This document shows positions 35,374 to 44,286 of a DNA stretch of 64,000 nt, piece after piece. The stretch lies in assembly GCA_943912335.1 (NCBI GenBank), contig CALTUD010000013.1:34746-98745 (forward strand), written 5' to 3'. The notes under the pieces are model-generated. The model was not told the DNA's origin. It ran no database searches and saw nothing but the letters and a program-made list of their open reading frames with translations. Position numbers and translations under genes: made by a program. The number at the start of each line of letters is the position of its first letter. The stretch's first letter is position 1. Origin of the DNA: an uncultured Acetobacteraceae bacterium. GTDB taxonomy: Bacteria > Pseudomonadota > Alphaproteobacteria > Acetobacterales > Acetobacteraceae.

Positions 35374-36381
35374 ATGCGCCACACCTTCTTCTGCATCGAC
35401 GGCCACACCGCCGGAAACCCGGTCCGTCTGGTCGCGGGCGGCGCCCCGCTTCTGCGTGGCAACAGCATGAGCGAGCGCCGGCAGGATTTCCTGGAGCGCT
35501 TCGACTGGATTCGTACCGGCCTGTGCTTCGAACCGCGCGGACACGACATGATGTCGGGCGGTTTCCTGTATCCGCCGACGCAGCCGGACACGGATGGCGG
35601 CATCCTGTTCATCGAAACCAGCGGCTGTCTGCCGATGTGCGGCCACGGCACCATCGGCATCGTCACCTTCGCGCTGGAGAACGGGCTGTTCACGCCGCGC
35701 GAGCCGGGCAGGCTGCGTCTGGAAGTGCCGGCCGGAATTATCGAGATCGGCTACACGGAAGAGAACGGCCGGGTGCGGTCGGTGGCGATCCGCAACGTCG
35801 CCTCCTTTGTCGCGGCGGAGGACGTGCGGATCGACGTGCCGGGTCTGGGTTTGATCCGCGTCGACGTCGCCTATGGCGGCAATTTCTATGCGATCGTGGA
35901 GCCGCAAGGCGCGTTCGAGAGCATCGACGCGCTGGGCGCCGCGCGCATCCTGCAACTCAGCCCGGTCGTGCGCGCGATGATGCGCGAGAAGATCACGCCG
36001 GTGCACCCGCTCGATCCGACCATCAACGGCGTCAGCCATGTGCTGTGGACCGATGGCGCGCCGGTGCGCGGGGCGGATGGCATCGTCGGCCGCAATGCGG
36101 TGTTCTATGGCGACAAGGCGATCGACCGTTCGCCCTGCGGCACCGGCACGTCGGCGCGTCTGGCGCATCTGCATCATCGCGGATTGCTCGGCGTGGGCGA
36201 ACGGTTCGAGCACCGCTCGATCATCAACAGCCGGTTCTACGGCACGGTTCTGGAGGAATGCCGCCTGGGCGACCGTGCGGCGATCATTCCCCGGATCGAA
36301 GGCTCGGCGATCGCCACAGGATTCAACACGGTCTGGATCGACCGGGACGATGCGTTCTGGCAAGGCTTCCAGGTTTGCTAA
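35374..36381 (+). CDS. lhpA: 4-hydroxyproline epimerase (proline racemase family)
   Basis: The enzyme inverts C2 of trans-4-hydroxy-L-proline to the cis-D form, the entry step of the pathway. The 335-residue product keeps both catalytic cysteines, Cys89 in LPMCGHGTIG and Cys255 in SPCGTGTSA. That separates racemases/epimerases from the dehydratase subgroup, where one is replaced. The start MRHTFFCIDGHTAGNPVRLV is the family N-terminus at ATG 35374; an extension to 35278 would run through the hairpin repeat. Proline racemase itself is possible, but the neighbouring genes favour hydroxyproline. Confidence 0.9.
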   Translation: MRHTFFCIDGHTAGNPVRLVAGGAPLLRGNSMSERRQDFLERFDWIRTGLCFEPRGHDMMSGGFLYPPTQPDTDGGILFIETSGCLPMCGHGTIGIVTFALENGLFTPREPGRLRLEVPAGIIEIGYTEENGRVRSVAIRNVASFVAAEDVRIDVPGLGLIRVDVAYGGNFYAIVEPQGAFESIDALGAARILQLSPVVRAMMREKITPVHPLDPTINGVSHVLWTDGAPVRGADGIVGRNAVFYGDKAIDRSPCGTGTSARLAHLHHRGLLGVGERFEHRSIINSRFYGTVLEECRLGDRAAIIPRIEGSAIATGFNTVWIDRDDAFWQGFQVC

Positions 36382-36411
36382 CGCCTCTTGAAAGCCCTGG
36401 CCTGGAGCGTC

Positions 36412-37932
36412 TTAGAACCGATAACTCGCCCACCCCGCCAGAAAATCCGACCCGCTGAACCGCGCCCGCGTCAGCGCCGGGCCCGCCGCCAGATGCTCGT
36501 AACGGCCGGTGAGGTTCAAACGCGGCGTGGCGGTCCAGACCGTTTGCAGACGCGTCACGTCGGCGACCTTGCGGGCGCGGTTGTTCTGGGTCCCGGCGAA
36601 GGCGGTGCCGTTGGCGCGATAGACCGCGTCGCCGGTGCTGTCGCGCCAGGTCCATTGCTGCTCGATCGTGATCCGCACGCTCTCGATCGGCGACACGGTG
36701 AAGCTTGGGGCCAGCGCGATGAGGTTGGTTGGCGTCAGATAGAGCTGGTAGCTGTAATAGATGTTGTTGCCGAACGGCGCGAAGGCGTCGTGCAGCGCGC
36801 CGCGATTATAGGCGCCGCCGCCGCTGGCGTAATCGGCATGGAAGCCGATACGCGGCGCGGTCGGCGATGTGCCGAGCTTGTAGGTCTGGGCTGCGAAGAT
36901 CTGCCCGGCCTGGATCGGACGGTTGCCGGAGCGGCCGCCCTGGTAGTTCGCCGTCCAGTCGATCGTCCAGCGTCCGGCATCGCCCCAGAAACGGGCTCCG
37001 TAGTAGAACCGCTCCTCGGCGCTGTTGGTGCGTCCCCACACGGCATGGTCGTTGGCCAGCCGCCACACGAACGGGTCGAGATAAAGCTTCGATCCACCCA
37101 GGAAATTCCGGGGAATCACCGCGCCGGTGGTGGCGCCACTGAATCGGATGCTGCGCTCGACATAGTCGTCGCCGGCGCCGCCCACGCCGAGGCGGGTCGG
37201 ATGGAAATCGAACAGATCGGCGCGGAGCGTCTTGCCGCGCACCCAGAGACGCACGCCGTTCAGGACGTAGCGGATCGTGTTGTTGTCGCGCTGGGAGACG
37301 AGAAGGTTGGAACCGTCGGTGAATTCCTGCCGGCCGTAGCGCAGGCCGAGCCGCGCCTGCCCGATCGTCTGATCGCCCTCCACGAAATATTGCTGGAAGA
37401 TGAGCCGGTTCCGGAACGATCCGCTGACGGTGCCGAGTTCCTTTCCCCAGAGATCGGCACGGGCGATTTCCGCATAGGCGCGCAGATGCGGGCCGATATG
37501 CAGATCGGCGCCGCCGACGCTGCGCAGGATATCCTGCTTCTGACGCGGGCCGAGCTTCAGGTTCGGATTGCTGGTCTGGTTGAAGCGCAGGCGCAACTCG
37601 CCGGACAAAGTGAGATATACCGAGCCGCTCTTGTCGAGCGGCAGGTATTTCAAACGATCCAGCCAGTCCTTGCGCTTCTTCGGATCGCGCATGGAGCGCC
37701 AGTCCTCGGCCCAGCGCGACAGGTTGTAGCCGGCGGTGGAGAGACCGTCTCCGGCGGCGGGCGCCGGATAGGCGCTCACGGCCGGTTCGGCCGGGTTGCG
37801 TGTCAGGCCGCTGGTCGGGGCAGGATTGAGCTGCGCGCGTGCGGGCGTCGAGTCCAGAACGGGCAGCAGAACGGCGGACAGAAGGGCGAGCCTGGGGGTG
37901 GCGCCCCGCAGGGCGCGATCGAAACGACGCAT
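36412..37932 (-). CDS. Outer-membrane porin of the alginate-export (AlgE-like) family
   Basis: The 506-residue protein has a Sec signal (ALLSAVLLPVLDSTPARA) and then alternating amphipathic strands ending in WASYRF, the terminal aromatic typical of beta-barrel sorting. Segments such as LSGELRLRFNQTSNPNLKL, RQEFTDGSNLLVSQRDNNTI and ANYQGGRSGNRPIQAGQIFA fit the alginate-export domain family. These are also general porins for anionic or sugar solutes, so alginate is not implied. It lies 11 bp after dctA on the same strand, suggesting an outer-membrane entry route for the same substrates. Confidence 0.85.
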   Translation of the reverse strand: MRRFDRALRGATPRLALLSAVLLPVLDSTPARAQLNPAPTSGLTRNPAEPAVSAYPAPAAGDGLSTAGYNLSRWAEDWRSMRDPKKRKDWLDRLKYLPLDKSGSVYLTLSGELRLRFNQTSNPNLKLGPRQKQDILRSVGGADLHIGPHLRAYAEIARADLWGKELGTVSGSFRNRLIFQQYFVEGDQTIGQARLGLRYGRQEFTDGSNLLVSQRDNNTIRYVLNGVRLWVRGKTLRADLFDFHPTRLGVGGAGDDYVERSIRFSGATTGAVIPRNFLGGSKLYLDPFVWRLANDHAVWGRTNSAEERFYYGARFWGDAGRWTIDWTANYQGGRSGNRPIQAGQIFAAQTYKLGTSPTAPRIGFHADYASGGGAYNRGALHDAFAPFGNNIYYSYQLYLTPTNLIALAPSFTVSPIESVRITIEQQWTWRDSTGDAVYRANGTAFAGTQNNRARKVADVTRLQTVWTATPRLNLTGRYEHLAAGPALTRARFSGSDFLAGWASYRF

Positions 37933-37943
37933 GGAACCGCTCC

Positions 37944-39296
37944 TCAGGCTGCGGGGCGGATGGCGGCGGAAGCGGGAACCTCCAGATCGTCCTCGGCGGC
38001 CGGCAGACGATTATGCAGGGCCGCATCGAGTTGTTCGTGGTCGAGCACGCCTTCCCAGCGCGCGACCACGATGGTTGCGACCGCATTGCCGATGAAGTTG
38101 GTCAGAGAACGGCACTCGCTCATGAAGCGGTCCACGCCCAGGATCAGCGCGATCCCGGCCACCGGAATGGTGGGCATGATCGACAAAGTGGCCGCCAGGG
38201 TGATGAACCCCGCCCCGGTCACGCCCGCCGCACCCTTGGACGACACCATCGCCATGGACAGAAGCAGAAGCTGCTGACCCAGGCTCAAATGAATCCCGTA
38301 CGCCTGTGCGATGAACAGCGCGGCCAGGGTCATGTAGATGTTGGTGCCGTCGAGATTGAACGAGTAGCCGGTGGGCACCACCAGGCCGACCACCGATTTC
38401 GGGCAGCCCGCGCGCTCCATCTTCTCCAGCAGGCTCGGCAGGGCGCTTTCGGACGACGACGTTCCCAGCACCAGCAGCAGTTCCGCTTTCAGATAGCCGA
38501 TCAGACGCAGGATCGAGAAACCGCACAAGCGGGCGACGGTGCCCAGCACCACGAGCACGAACAGCAGCGAGGTGAGATAGAACGTGCCGACCAGGGCGGC
38601 GAGATTGGCCAGCGTGCCGACGCCGTACTTGCCGACGGTGAAGGCCATGGCGCCGAACGCGCCGATCGGAGCCGCCTTCATCAGGATGGCGACGATGCGG
38701 AACGCGATCGCCGAGACGTCCTCGATCAGGCCCAGTACGCGTTCGCCGCGCTCTCCGGCCATGGCGAGGGCGATTCCGGTCAGGATCGCCACGAACAGCG
38801 CCTGCAGGATGTTGCCCGAGGTGAAGGCGGACACGAAGGTGTCGGGGATGATGCCGAGCAGGAAGCCGGTGAGGGTGGTCTCGTGCGCGCGTGCGGCATA
38901 TTGCGCGGCCTCGCCGCCGCCATGGGCGGAAGCAGGATCGACATGCATCCCGCTTCCGGGCTGGAGCACGTTGGCGACCACGAGGCCGACGATCAGCGCC
39001 AGGGTGGAGAAGAACAGGAAATAGGCGAAGGTCTTGCCGGCGACGCGGGCGGTGGCGCGCAGGTCGCGCATCCCGGCGATGCCCGAAACGATGGTGAGAA
39101 AGATCACCGGCGGGATCACCATCTTCACCAGACGGATGAACCCGTCGCCGAGCGGCTTCAACGCCGCGCCCGTTTGCGGCCAGAAATGGCCGATCACGAC
39201 ACCGGCGACGATCGCCACCAGCACCTGGGTGTAGAGATGCGCATACCAGGGGCGTTTGGCGTGCGGCGCTGCGCTGTTGGCGGGCTGGATCATCAT
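37944..39296 (-). CDS. dctA: C4-dicarboxylate:cation symporter
   Basis: The 450-residue inner-membrane protein belongs to the DAACS family. Signatures are IRLVKMVIPPVIFLTIVSGI, LVLGTSSSESALPSLLEKM (serine-rich re-entrant loop), VVPTGYSFNLDGTNIYMTL and MVSSKGAAGVTGAGFITLAATL. It should take up succinate, fumarate and malate with protons or sodium. ATG 39296 has AGGAAG about 8 bases upstream; a second ATG follows directly. The divergent dctB-dctD pair behind a 222-bp spacer is the classic regulatory arrangement. Confidence 0.93.
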   Translation of the reverse strand: MMIQPANSAAPHAKRPWYAHLYTQVLVAIVAGVVIGHFWPQTGAALKPLGDGFIRLVKMVIPPVIFLTIVSGIAGMRDLRATARVAGKTFAYFLFFSTLALIVGLVVANVLQPGSGMHVDPASAHGGGEAAQYAARAHETTLTGFLLGIIPDTFVSAFTSGNILQALFVAILTGIALAMAGERGERVLGLIEDVSAIAFRIVAILMKAAPIGAFGAMAFTVGKYGVGTLANLAALVGTFYLTSLLFVLVVLGTVARLCGFSILRLIGYLKAELLLVLGTSSSESALPSLLEKMERAGCPKSVVGLVVPTGYSFNLDGTNIYMTLAALFIAQAYGIHLSLGQQLLLLSMAMVSSKGAAGVTGAGFITLAATLSIMPTIPVAGIALILGVDRFMSECRSLTNFIGNAVATIVVARWEGVLDHEQLDAALHNRLPAAEDDLEVPASAAIRPAA

Positions 39297-39454
39297 GCTG
39301 GGCTTCCTCGCGACATCGCGCGCCTTTGCCGGCGCGTCTTCATCGCGAGCATTCTTCACCCGCCGGCCATGCGGCGTCGCGTTTTTGGTGTGCGCCGCAA
39401 TAAAGCCAGCGAAACCAACGGTCTGTCCGGTTCCAGGCTGCGAACCCGTCCCGA

Positions 39455-39497
39455 AATCGGCACACCGCGCGGCGGCATGTGTGCTGGTTTCGGCACA
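39455..39497. promoter_or_regulatory. Direct repeats in the dctA-dctB spacer, candidate activator sites
   Basis: AATCGGCACA (39455-39464) and TTTCGGCACA (39488-39497) are 33 bp apart, three helical turns. An inverted half TGTGCTG (39480-39486) lies between them. This suggests a regulator binding one DNA face in the divergent promoter. DctD is the obvious candidate. The rest of the spacer shows no clear promoter. Confidence 0.45.
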
Positions 39498-39518
39498 GGG
39501 CCATGCTAGGCTCCGCGT

Positions 39519-41240
39519 GTGCGTATCGCCTCCGTTCCGATCCGGCCGGTGCTTCTGCTGCTGGCGGCCCTGTTCTGCGCCGGACTGGCCGCGCTGGCGG
39601 TGGGCGGACTGGTCGAGCACGCGGCCATTCGCGGCCTGCTCGACCGGGCCCGGTCGGATGCCGAGTTGCGCGCCGCCCTGCTGAACAGCGAGATCGCCCG
39701 GTTCCGCCTGCTGCCGCTGGCGCTGGCCGATGATCGCGACATCGTCGCCGGTCTCTCTGGCGGCACCGCCGACCGGCAGATGTTGAACCGCAAGCTGTCG
39801 GATCTGGCGGCCAGCACCGGCGCCTCCGTGATCTACGTGATCGACCGCGACGGCATCGCGGTATCGGCCAGCAACTGGGACGGCCGCAACAGCTTCGTCG
39901 GACGCGACTACCGGTTCCGGCGCTATTTCCGGCAGGCGATCGCGCAGGGGCAGGACGACCAGTTCGCGCGCGGCACGGTGAGCCGCAATCCCGGGCTTTA
40001 CCTGGCACGGCGCAACGAAACCGGCGGCGTGACCGTGGTGAAGGTCGAGTTCAACCGGCTGGAAGCCGAATGGGCCCGGGCCGGCGGCATCACCTTCGTC
40101 GAGAATCCGGACGGCGTGGTGCTGGTCAGCAGCCGTGCCGATTGGCGCTTCGGCGTGGCGCGTCCGCTGTCGCCGGAACGGGCGGCGGCACTCGGTGCGG
40201 AGAACAGCATCGCGCCGTCCGACCTGAAACCGCTGCCGGTGGCGGGGCAGGGCGACCGCGCCGTCGTGGACGGGCGCGCTTTCGTGTCGGCGACGGTGGA
40301 TACGGCCGAGAATGGCTGGCGCCTGACCCTGCTGCTGCCGGTGGGGGCCGGGCCGAAGGAGGCCGCGCGGGGTGCTGCGGCGGTGACGGCGGTGGCGGTT
40401 CTGGCGGTTCTGTCGCTGTTGCGGGCGATGGGCGCGCGCCGGCGTCGTTTGCGTCTGCAAACGGCGGAGCTGGAACGGGCGGTGGCGTCGCGTACGGCGG
40501 AGCTGACGCGGGAGATGGAGGAGCGGCGGGCGATCGAGGCGCGCGCGGCCGACCTGCGCGAGCGTCTGCGACAGGCCAATCGTCTGGCGTCTCTGGGGCA
40601 GGTGACGGCCAGCGTGGCGCACGAGACCGCGCAGCCGGTGGCGGCGATCCGCACCTATTCCGAGACCAGCGAGAAACTGCTGGATCGCGGCGATCTGGAC
40701 ACGGTGCGCGGCAATCTGCAGGCGATCCGTCGTCTGGCCGATCGCGTCGGCGCGGTGACGACGGAGCTGCGCGGTTTCGCGCGACGGGCGACCGGGCAGC
40801 TCCGGCCGGTGGCGCTGGGCGAGGTGATCGACGGGGCGCTGCTGATCCTGCGCGAGCAACTCGCCACGATCCGGCTGGAACGGCCGTCGGTGGACCCGTC
40901 CCTGCGCGTGATCGGCGGGCGCGTGCGTCTGGAACAGGTGCTGGTGAACCTGCTGCAGAACGCGATCGAGGCGTTGTCCGGGCGCGCGGATGCGTGCGTC
41001 GATCTGGTCGTCGCGCGGGAGGGCGAAACGGTGCGTCTGGTGGTGTCGGATAACGGGCCGGGCATTCCGCCATCGGTGGCGGACCGTCTGTTCACCCCGT
41101 TCGTGACCACGCGCGACAACGGTCTGGGCCTCGGTCTGGTGATCGCGCAGGACATCATGATCGATCTGGGCGGCTCCCTGCGTCTGCTGGAACGGGCGCA
41201 GGGGGCGGCGTTCGAGGTCACGATGCAGGCGGCGTCATGA
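39519..41240 (+). CDS. dctB: DctB-type sensor histidine kinase
   Basis: The 573-residue membrane kinase has helices at about 10-30 and 284-302 that flank a periplasmic double-PAS-like sensor (IYVIDRDGIAVSASNWDGRN, FVGRDYRFRRYFRQA are typical of DctB). A coiled linker leads to the phospho-acceptor His368 in SVAHETAQPVAAIRTYSE. The catalytic domain has LLQNAIEAL (N box), DNGPGIPP (G1) and GLGLGLVIA (G2). The usual HELNQP is HETAQP here. The start is GTG 39519. It overlaps dctD by ATGA and should phosphorylate it in response to dicarboxylates. Confidence 0.9.
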   Translation: MRIASVPIRPVLLLLAALFCAGLAALAVGGLVEHAAIRGLLDRARSDAELRAALLNSEIARFRLLPLALADDRDIVAGLSGGTADRQMLNRKLSDLAASTGASVIYVIDRDGIAVSASNWDGRNSFVGRDYRFRRYFRQAIAQGQDDQFARGTVSRNPGLYLARRNETGGVTVVKVEFNRLEAEWARAGGITFVENPDGVVLVSSRADWRFGVARPLSPERAAALGAENSIAPSDLKPLPVAGQGDRAVVDGRAFVSATVDTAENGWRLTLLLPVGAGPKEAARGAAAVTAVAVLAVLSLLRAMGARRRRLRLQTAELERAVASRTAELTREMEERRAIEARAADLRERLRQANRLASLGQVTASVAHETAQPVAAIRTYSETSEKLLDRGDLDTVRGNLQAIRRLADRVGAVTTELRGFARRATGQLRPVALGEVIDGALLILREQLATIRLERPSVDPSLRVIGGRVRLEQVLVNLLQNAIEALSGRADACVDLVVAREGETVRLVVSDNGPGIPPSVADRLFTPFVTTRDNGLGLGLVIAQDIMIDLGGSLRLLERAQGAAFEVTMQAAS

Positions 41241-42514
41241 GCGCCACAGCCGGACCCGTTCTGCTGGTCGACGACGACGACGATGCGCGCGAGGCGACGC
41301 GACAGTTGCTGATGCTGGGCGGGTTTTCCGTGCGCGCCCTGTCCGATCCGGTCGAGGCGTCGCGTCTTCTGGGGCCGGAGTTTCCCGGTGTCCTGGTGAC
41401 GGATGTGCGGATGCCGCGTCTGTCCGGCATCGATCTGTTCGACCAGGTCCGTGCGCGCGATCCGGACCTGCCGGTGATCCTGATCACCGGCCATGGCGAC
41501 GTGCCGATGGCGGTGGATGCGTTGAAGCGCGGCGCCTGGGATTTCCTGTCCAAGCCGTTCGACGGCGACGCGCTTCTGGCCAGCGTGGCGCGGGCCTCCG
41601 CGGCGCGGACCCTGGCGCTGGAGAACCGCGCGCTGCGCGAGGATGCGGAGCGCAGTGCCGCCGGCGGGCTGATCGGCGAGTCCGCGCCGATCCGCGGCTT
41701 GCGGGCGATGCTGCCGGTGCTGGCGGAGGCCGATCTCGATCTGCTGATCGAGGGCGGCGACGGCACCGGCAAGACCATGCTGGCGCGGGCGATCCATCGC
41801 AGCGGCCGCCGCGCCCGGCATCGTTTGACCGTGATCGATTGCGCCACCGCCTCCGCGCCGGAAATCCTGCCGTCCTTGTTCGCGCGCGGCGGCACCATCT
41901 CGCGCACCCATCGCGGTACGCTGCTGCTCGCCGGTCTGCATCGCGCGTCGGACGCTTTGCAAGATCGTCTGGTGCTGCTGGCGGAAACGCGATCCGTGGG
42001 TACGGATGCGCGCGAGCCGGAAACGCTCGATCTGCGCATCATCGCCACCGTGCGGGAAACCGATCGCGCGCGTGTGCGGCCGGATCTGTTTCATCGCCTG
42101 GGCGGGATGCCGCTGCGGATGCCGCCCTTGAGCGAACGGCGCGAGGATATTCCCGTGCTGTTCGCGTTTCTGGTCGCGCGCGCGGCCGAAGGAATGCGGC
42201 AACCGGCACCGCCTCTGCGCGATCTGCCCTACAAGCTGGCCGGCCGGGACTGGCCGGGCAATGTGCGTGAGCTTGCGAACTATGCAGAGCGCTTCTGCCT
42301 CGGTCTGGCCAGTGATGCCGAAAGCGGCGCCGGATCACTGCTTCTGGGCGACCGCATGGATGCGTTCGAGCGCACCCTGATCGAGGACGCCCTGCGCGCC
42401 GCAGACGGCGATGTGAGCCGGGCCGTGGTGGCGCTGGGGATTCCGCGCAAGACGTTCTACTACCGGGTCAAACGGTTGGGGCTCGACCTGACCTCTTTGC
42501 GCGGGCGGCGATGA
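41237..42514 (+). CDS. dctD: DctD-type response regulator with an atypical AAA+ domain
   Basis: The 425-residue protein has a receiver domain (phospho-Asp56 in VTDVRMP, Lys106 in SKPFD), an AAA+ region (145-370) and a Fis-type HTH at the C-terminus (GDVSRAVVALGIPRKTFYYR). Walker A (GGDGTGKT, 173-180), the arginine region (RPDLFHRLGGMPLRMPPLSE) and sensor II (GNVREL) remain. The GAFTGA loop that contacts sigma-54 is absent, and the Walker B segment reads GTLLLAGL rather than GTLFLDEI. It probably does not activate sigma-54 promoters and may work with sigma-70 or as a repressor. Confidence 0.87.
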   Translation: MSATAGPVLLVDDDDDAREATRQLLMLGGFSVRALSDPVEASRLLGPEFPGVLVTDVRMPRLSGIDLFDQVRARDPDLPVILITGHGDVPMAVDALKRGAWDFLSKPFDGDALLASVARASAARTLALENRALREDAERSAAGGLIGESAPIRGLRAMLPVLAEADLDLLIEGGDGTGKTMLARAIHRSGRRARHRLTVIDCATASAPEILPSLFARGGTISRTHRGTLLLAGLHRASDALQDRLVLLAETRSVGTDAREPETLDLRIIATVRETDRARVRPDLFHRLGGMPLRMPPLSERREDIPVLFAFLVARAAEGMRQPAPPLRDLPYKLAGRDWPGNVRELANYAERFCLGLASDAESGAGSLLLGDRMDAFERTLIEDALRAADGDVSRAVVALGIPRKTFYYRVKRLGLDLTSLRGRR

Positions 42515-42534
42515 TGGAGTGTTCTTCTGAGTTT

Positions 42535-42602
42535 TCTCAGACCGGAAGGTTCTCCGCCCCAAACAGATAGGAGTTTTTTGGTTCTTTTTTGCAAAAAAGA
42601 AC
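42535..42602. repeat. Intergenic hairpin repeat, family 1, copy 2
   Basis: This short copy has CTGAG/CTCAG arms (42537-42550) and a perfect 22-base palindrome at 42581-42602 made of GTTCTTTTTTG and CAAAAAAGAAC. It is preceded by GGAGTTTTTTG. It stands between the convergent ends of dctD and the SDR gene and could stop transcription from both sides. Confidence 0.75.
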
Positions 42603-42624
42603 AAGCCTCATCGTACCATCCTTT

Positions 42625-43695
42625 CTACGGGATCAGCCTGTCCGCCTTAAGTCGATCGAACAGATCGAAGAAGCTTTCGTCGGTGGTCTGATAATCCAGA
42701 AAGCCCAATCGCCGGCTCTTGCTCATATCGGTCACGACCTCGATCGGCCGGCCGAGATCGGCGTCCGTGTGCCAGGGCGAGGCGAGGCGCGACAGGTCCG
42801 GCTCCGCCAGGTTCTCGCGCCCGGCGATGCGGCGCCAGAGGGCGGCATCGTCCTTCATCTGTTCTTCCAGCGTCAGGAGCGTGCCGTCGAAGGGAGCGGA
42901 CTCCAGCCCGAAGCGGTCCGCGATCCGCTGCCACATCCAGCTCCACCGGAACACGTCGCCGTTGACGACATTGAATGCTTCGTTGGCCGCGTCCGGTGTT
43001 TCCGCCGCCCAAAGCAGCTGCCGGGCAAGCTGGCGCGCATCCGTCATGTCGGTGAGGCCGTTCCATTGCGCGGACGAGCCGGGAAAACGGAACGGGCGTC
43101 CCGTTTCGCGGCATAGTGAGGCGTAGACCGCCAGTGTCGTGCCCATGTTCATGGCGTTGCCGACGGCTTTGCCGATCACGGTATGCGGACGGTGGACGCT
43201 CCAGGTGAAGCCGTCGCGACGCGCGGCGGCGAAGAGTTCGTCTTCCTGCGCGTAGTAGAAATTGTCGACCCGGAGCCGGCCCTGACTTTCGCGGAACGGC
43301 GTCTGCGGAAGCGTGCCTTTTCCGTACGCCTCGAACGGACCGAGATAATGCTTGAGGCCGGTCACGAGAGCGACATGGCGGACCCCCTTGCGGCCATTCT
43401 CCGGCGACAGGGCATCCAGCAGATGGCGCACCATCGTGCCGTTGACGCGGATGTTCTCCGCTTCCGTCCGCTGGCGCAGCCAGGTGGTGATGAAGACGCA
43501 ATCCGGCGCGTGGCCGGCGAGCGCCTTCTTCGTCGCACCTTCATCGAGCAGATCGGCCGCGACCGGCTCGATGCCGGGCTGGTCCACGGGGCGGCGCGCC
43601 AGGCCCAGCACCCGCCAGCCTTTATGGGCGAGAAGCGTGGCGAGCGCGCTTCCCGCGATGCCGCTGGCGCCCGCCACGAGTGCCGTTCTGGTCAT
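42625..43695 (-). CDS. NAD(P)-dependent SDR, PRISE-like (progesterone 5-beta-reductase/iridoid synthase-like)
   Basis: The 356-residue protein is an extended SDR with the nucleotide motif LVAGASGIAGSALATLLAHKG at the N-terminus. Features match the PRISE-like group: LVTGLKHYLGPFEAYG, NFYYAQEDELF, SVHRPHTVIG, and FNVVNGDVFRWSWMW. PRISE enzymes reduce enones, so enone reductase activity is a reasonable guess, with no known substrate. ATG 43695 opens towards a divergent HxlR regulator 104 bp away, its likely controller. Confidence 0.85.
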   Translation of the reverse strand: MTRTALVAGASGIAGSALATLLAHKGWRVLGLARRPVDQPGIEPVAADLLDEGATKKALAGHAPDCVFITTWLRQRTEAENIRVNGTMVRHLLDALSPENGRKGVRHVALVTGLKHYLGPFEAYGKGTLPQTPFRESQGRLRVDNFYYAQEDELFAAARRDGFTWSVHRPHTVIGKAVGNAMNMGTTLAVYASLCRETGRPFRFPGSSAQWNGLTDMTDARQLARQLLWAAETPDAANEAFNVVNGDVFRWSWMWQRIADRFGLESAPFDGTLLTLEEQMKDDAALWRRIAGRENLAEPDLSRLASPWHTDADLGRPIEVVTDMSKSRRLGFLDYQTTDESFFDLFDRLKADRLIP

Positions 43696-43799
43696 GCCGC
43701 GTGTCTTCCTTCTGTAGGCGTCACGCTGACCTGGGCAGACGGGAGACGAATCGCTAGACGGCACCGAATGGGGACATAGGCACCGGAAGGGATCCATCC

Positions 43800-44207
43800 A
43801 TGCGGCCCGGCACTGCGGACGAGGAGTGGCGCGAGGATTGCGCGCCGCGACGTGTTCTCGAACTCTTCGCGACCAAATGGACCAGCATGGTCCTGCATAC
43901 GCTCCACGCGCGACACGCCGGAGCGGCGCGCACGGGCGTCCTGCATCGCTCGCTGCCCGGCATCTCGAAGAAGATGCTGACGCAGACGCTGCGCGAGATG
44001 GAAGCAAGCGGGCTGCTCACCCGCCATGTGGCCGGGACGGTGCCGCCCGCGGTGGAATACCGGTTGACGTCGCTCGGCAGCCGGTTCGTGGAGCCCGTCG
44101 AGCTGCTTTATCGCTGGGGACGCGACAACGCGGACGCGCTCGACCAGATGGGCGAACGGGCGACGTCGCGGCGACGCGGTGGCCGTCCCGACGACGACCG
44201 GGCCTGA
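43800..44207 (+). CDS. HxlR-family transcriptional regulator
   Basis: The 135-residue protein is a winged-helix HxlR (MarR-like) regulator. The diagnostic cysteine is in EDCAPRRVLELFATKWT, followed by GVLHRSLPGISKKMLTQTLREMEASGLLTR (recognition helix and wing) and VEYRLTSLGSRFVEPV. HxlR proteins often sense aldehydes, quinones or redox stress through the N-terminal cysteine. It is divergent from the PRISE-like reductase, the usual layout for this family and an enone/quinone reductase target. Confidence 0.9.
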   Translation: MRPGTADEEWREDCAPRRVLELFATKWTSMVLHTLHARHAGAARTGVLHRSLPGISKKMLTQTLREMEASGLLTRHVAGTVPPAVEYRLTSLGSRFVEPVELLYRWGRDNADALDQMGERATSRRRGGRPDDDRA

Positions 44208-44286
44208 CGGCCGACCGGTCCTGGGCGCGCTTGCGGCCCCATTCCCGGTCGCCGCACGGTACGGCGGCCCGTCCTGAACCGCTTGC

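Noticed and set aside
36412..37932. Alginate export as the role of the AlgE-like porin
   Set aside because: No alginate biosynthesis genes are present; the family contains many general porins, and the neighbour is a dicarboxylate transporter.
39491..39507. GGCACAGGGCCATGC before dctB as a sigma-54 promoter
   Set aside because: The GG and GC elements are 11 bases apart instead of 10, and the local DctD lacks the GAFTGA loop.
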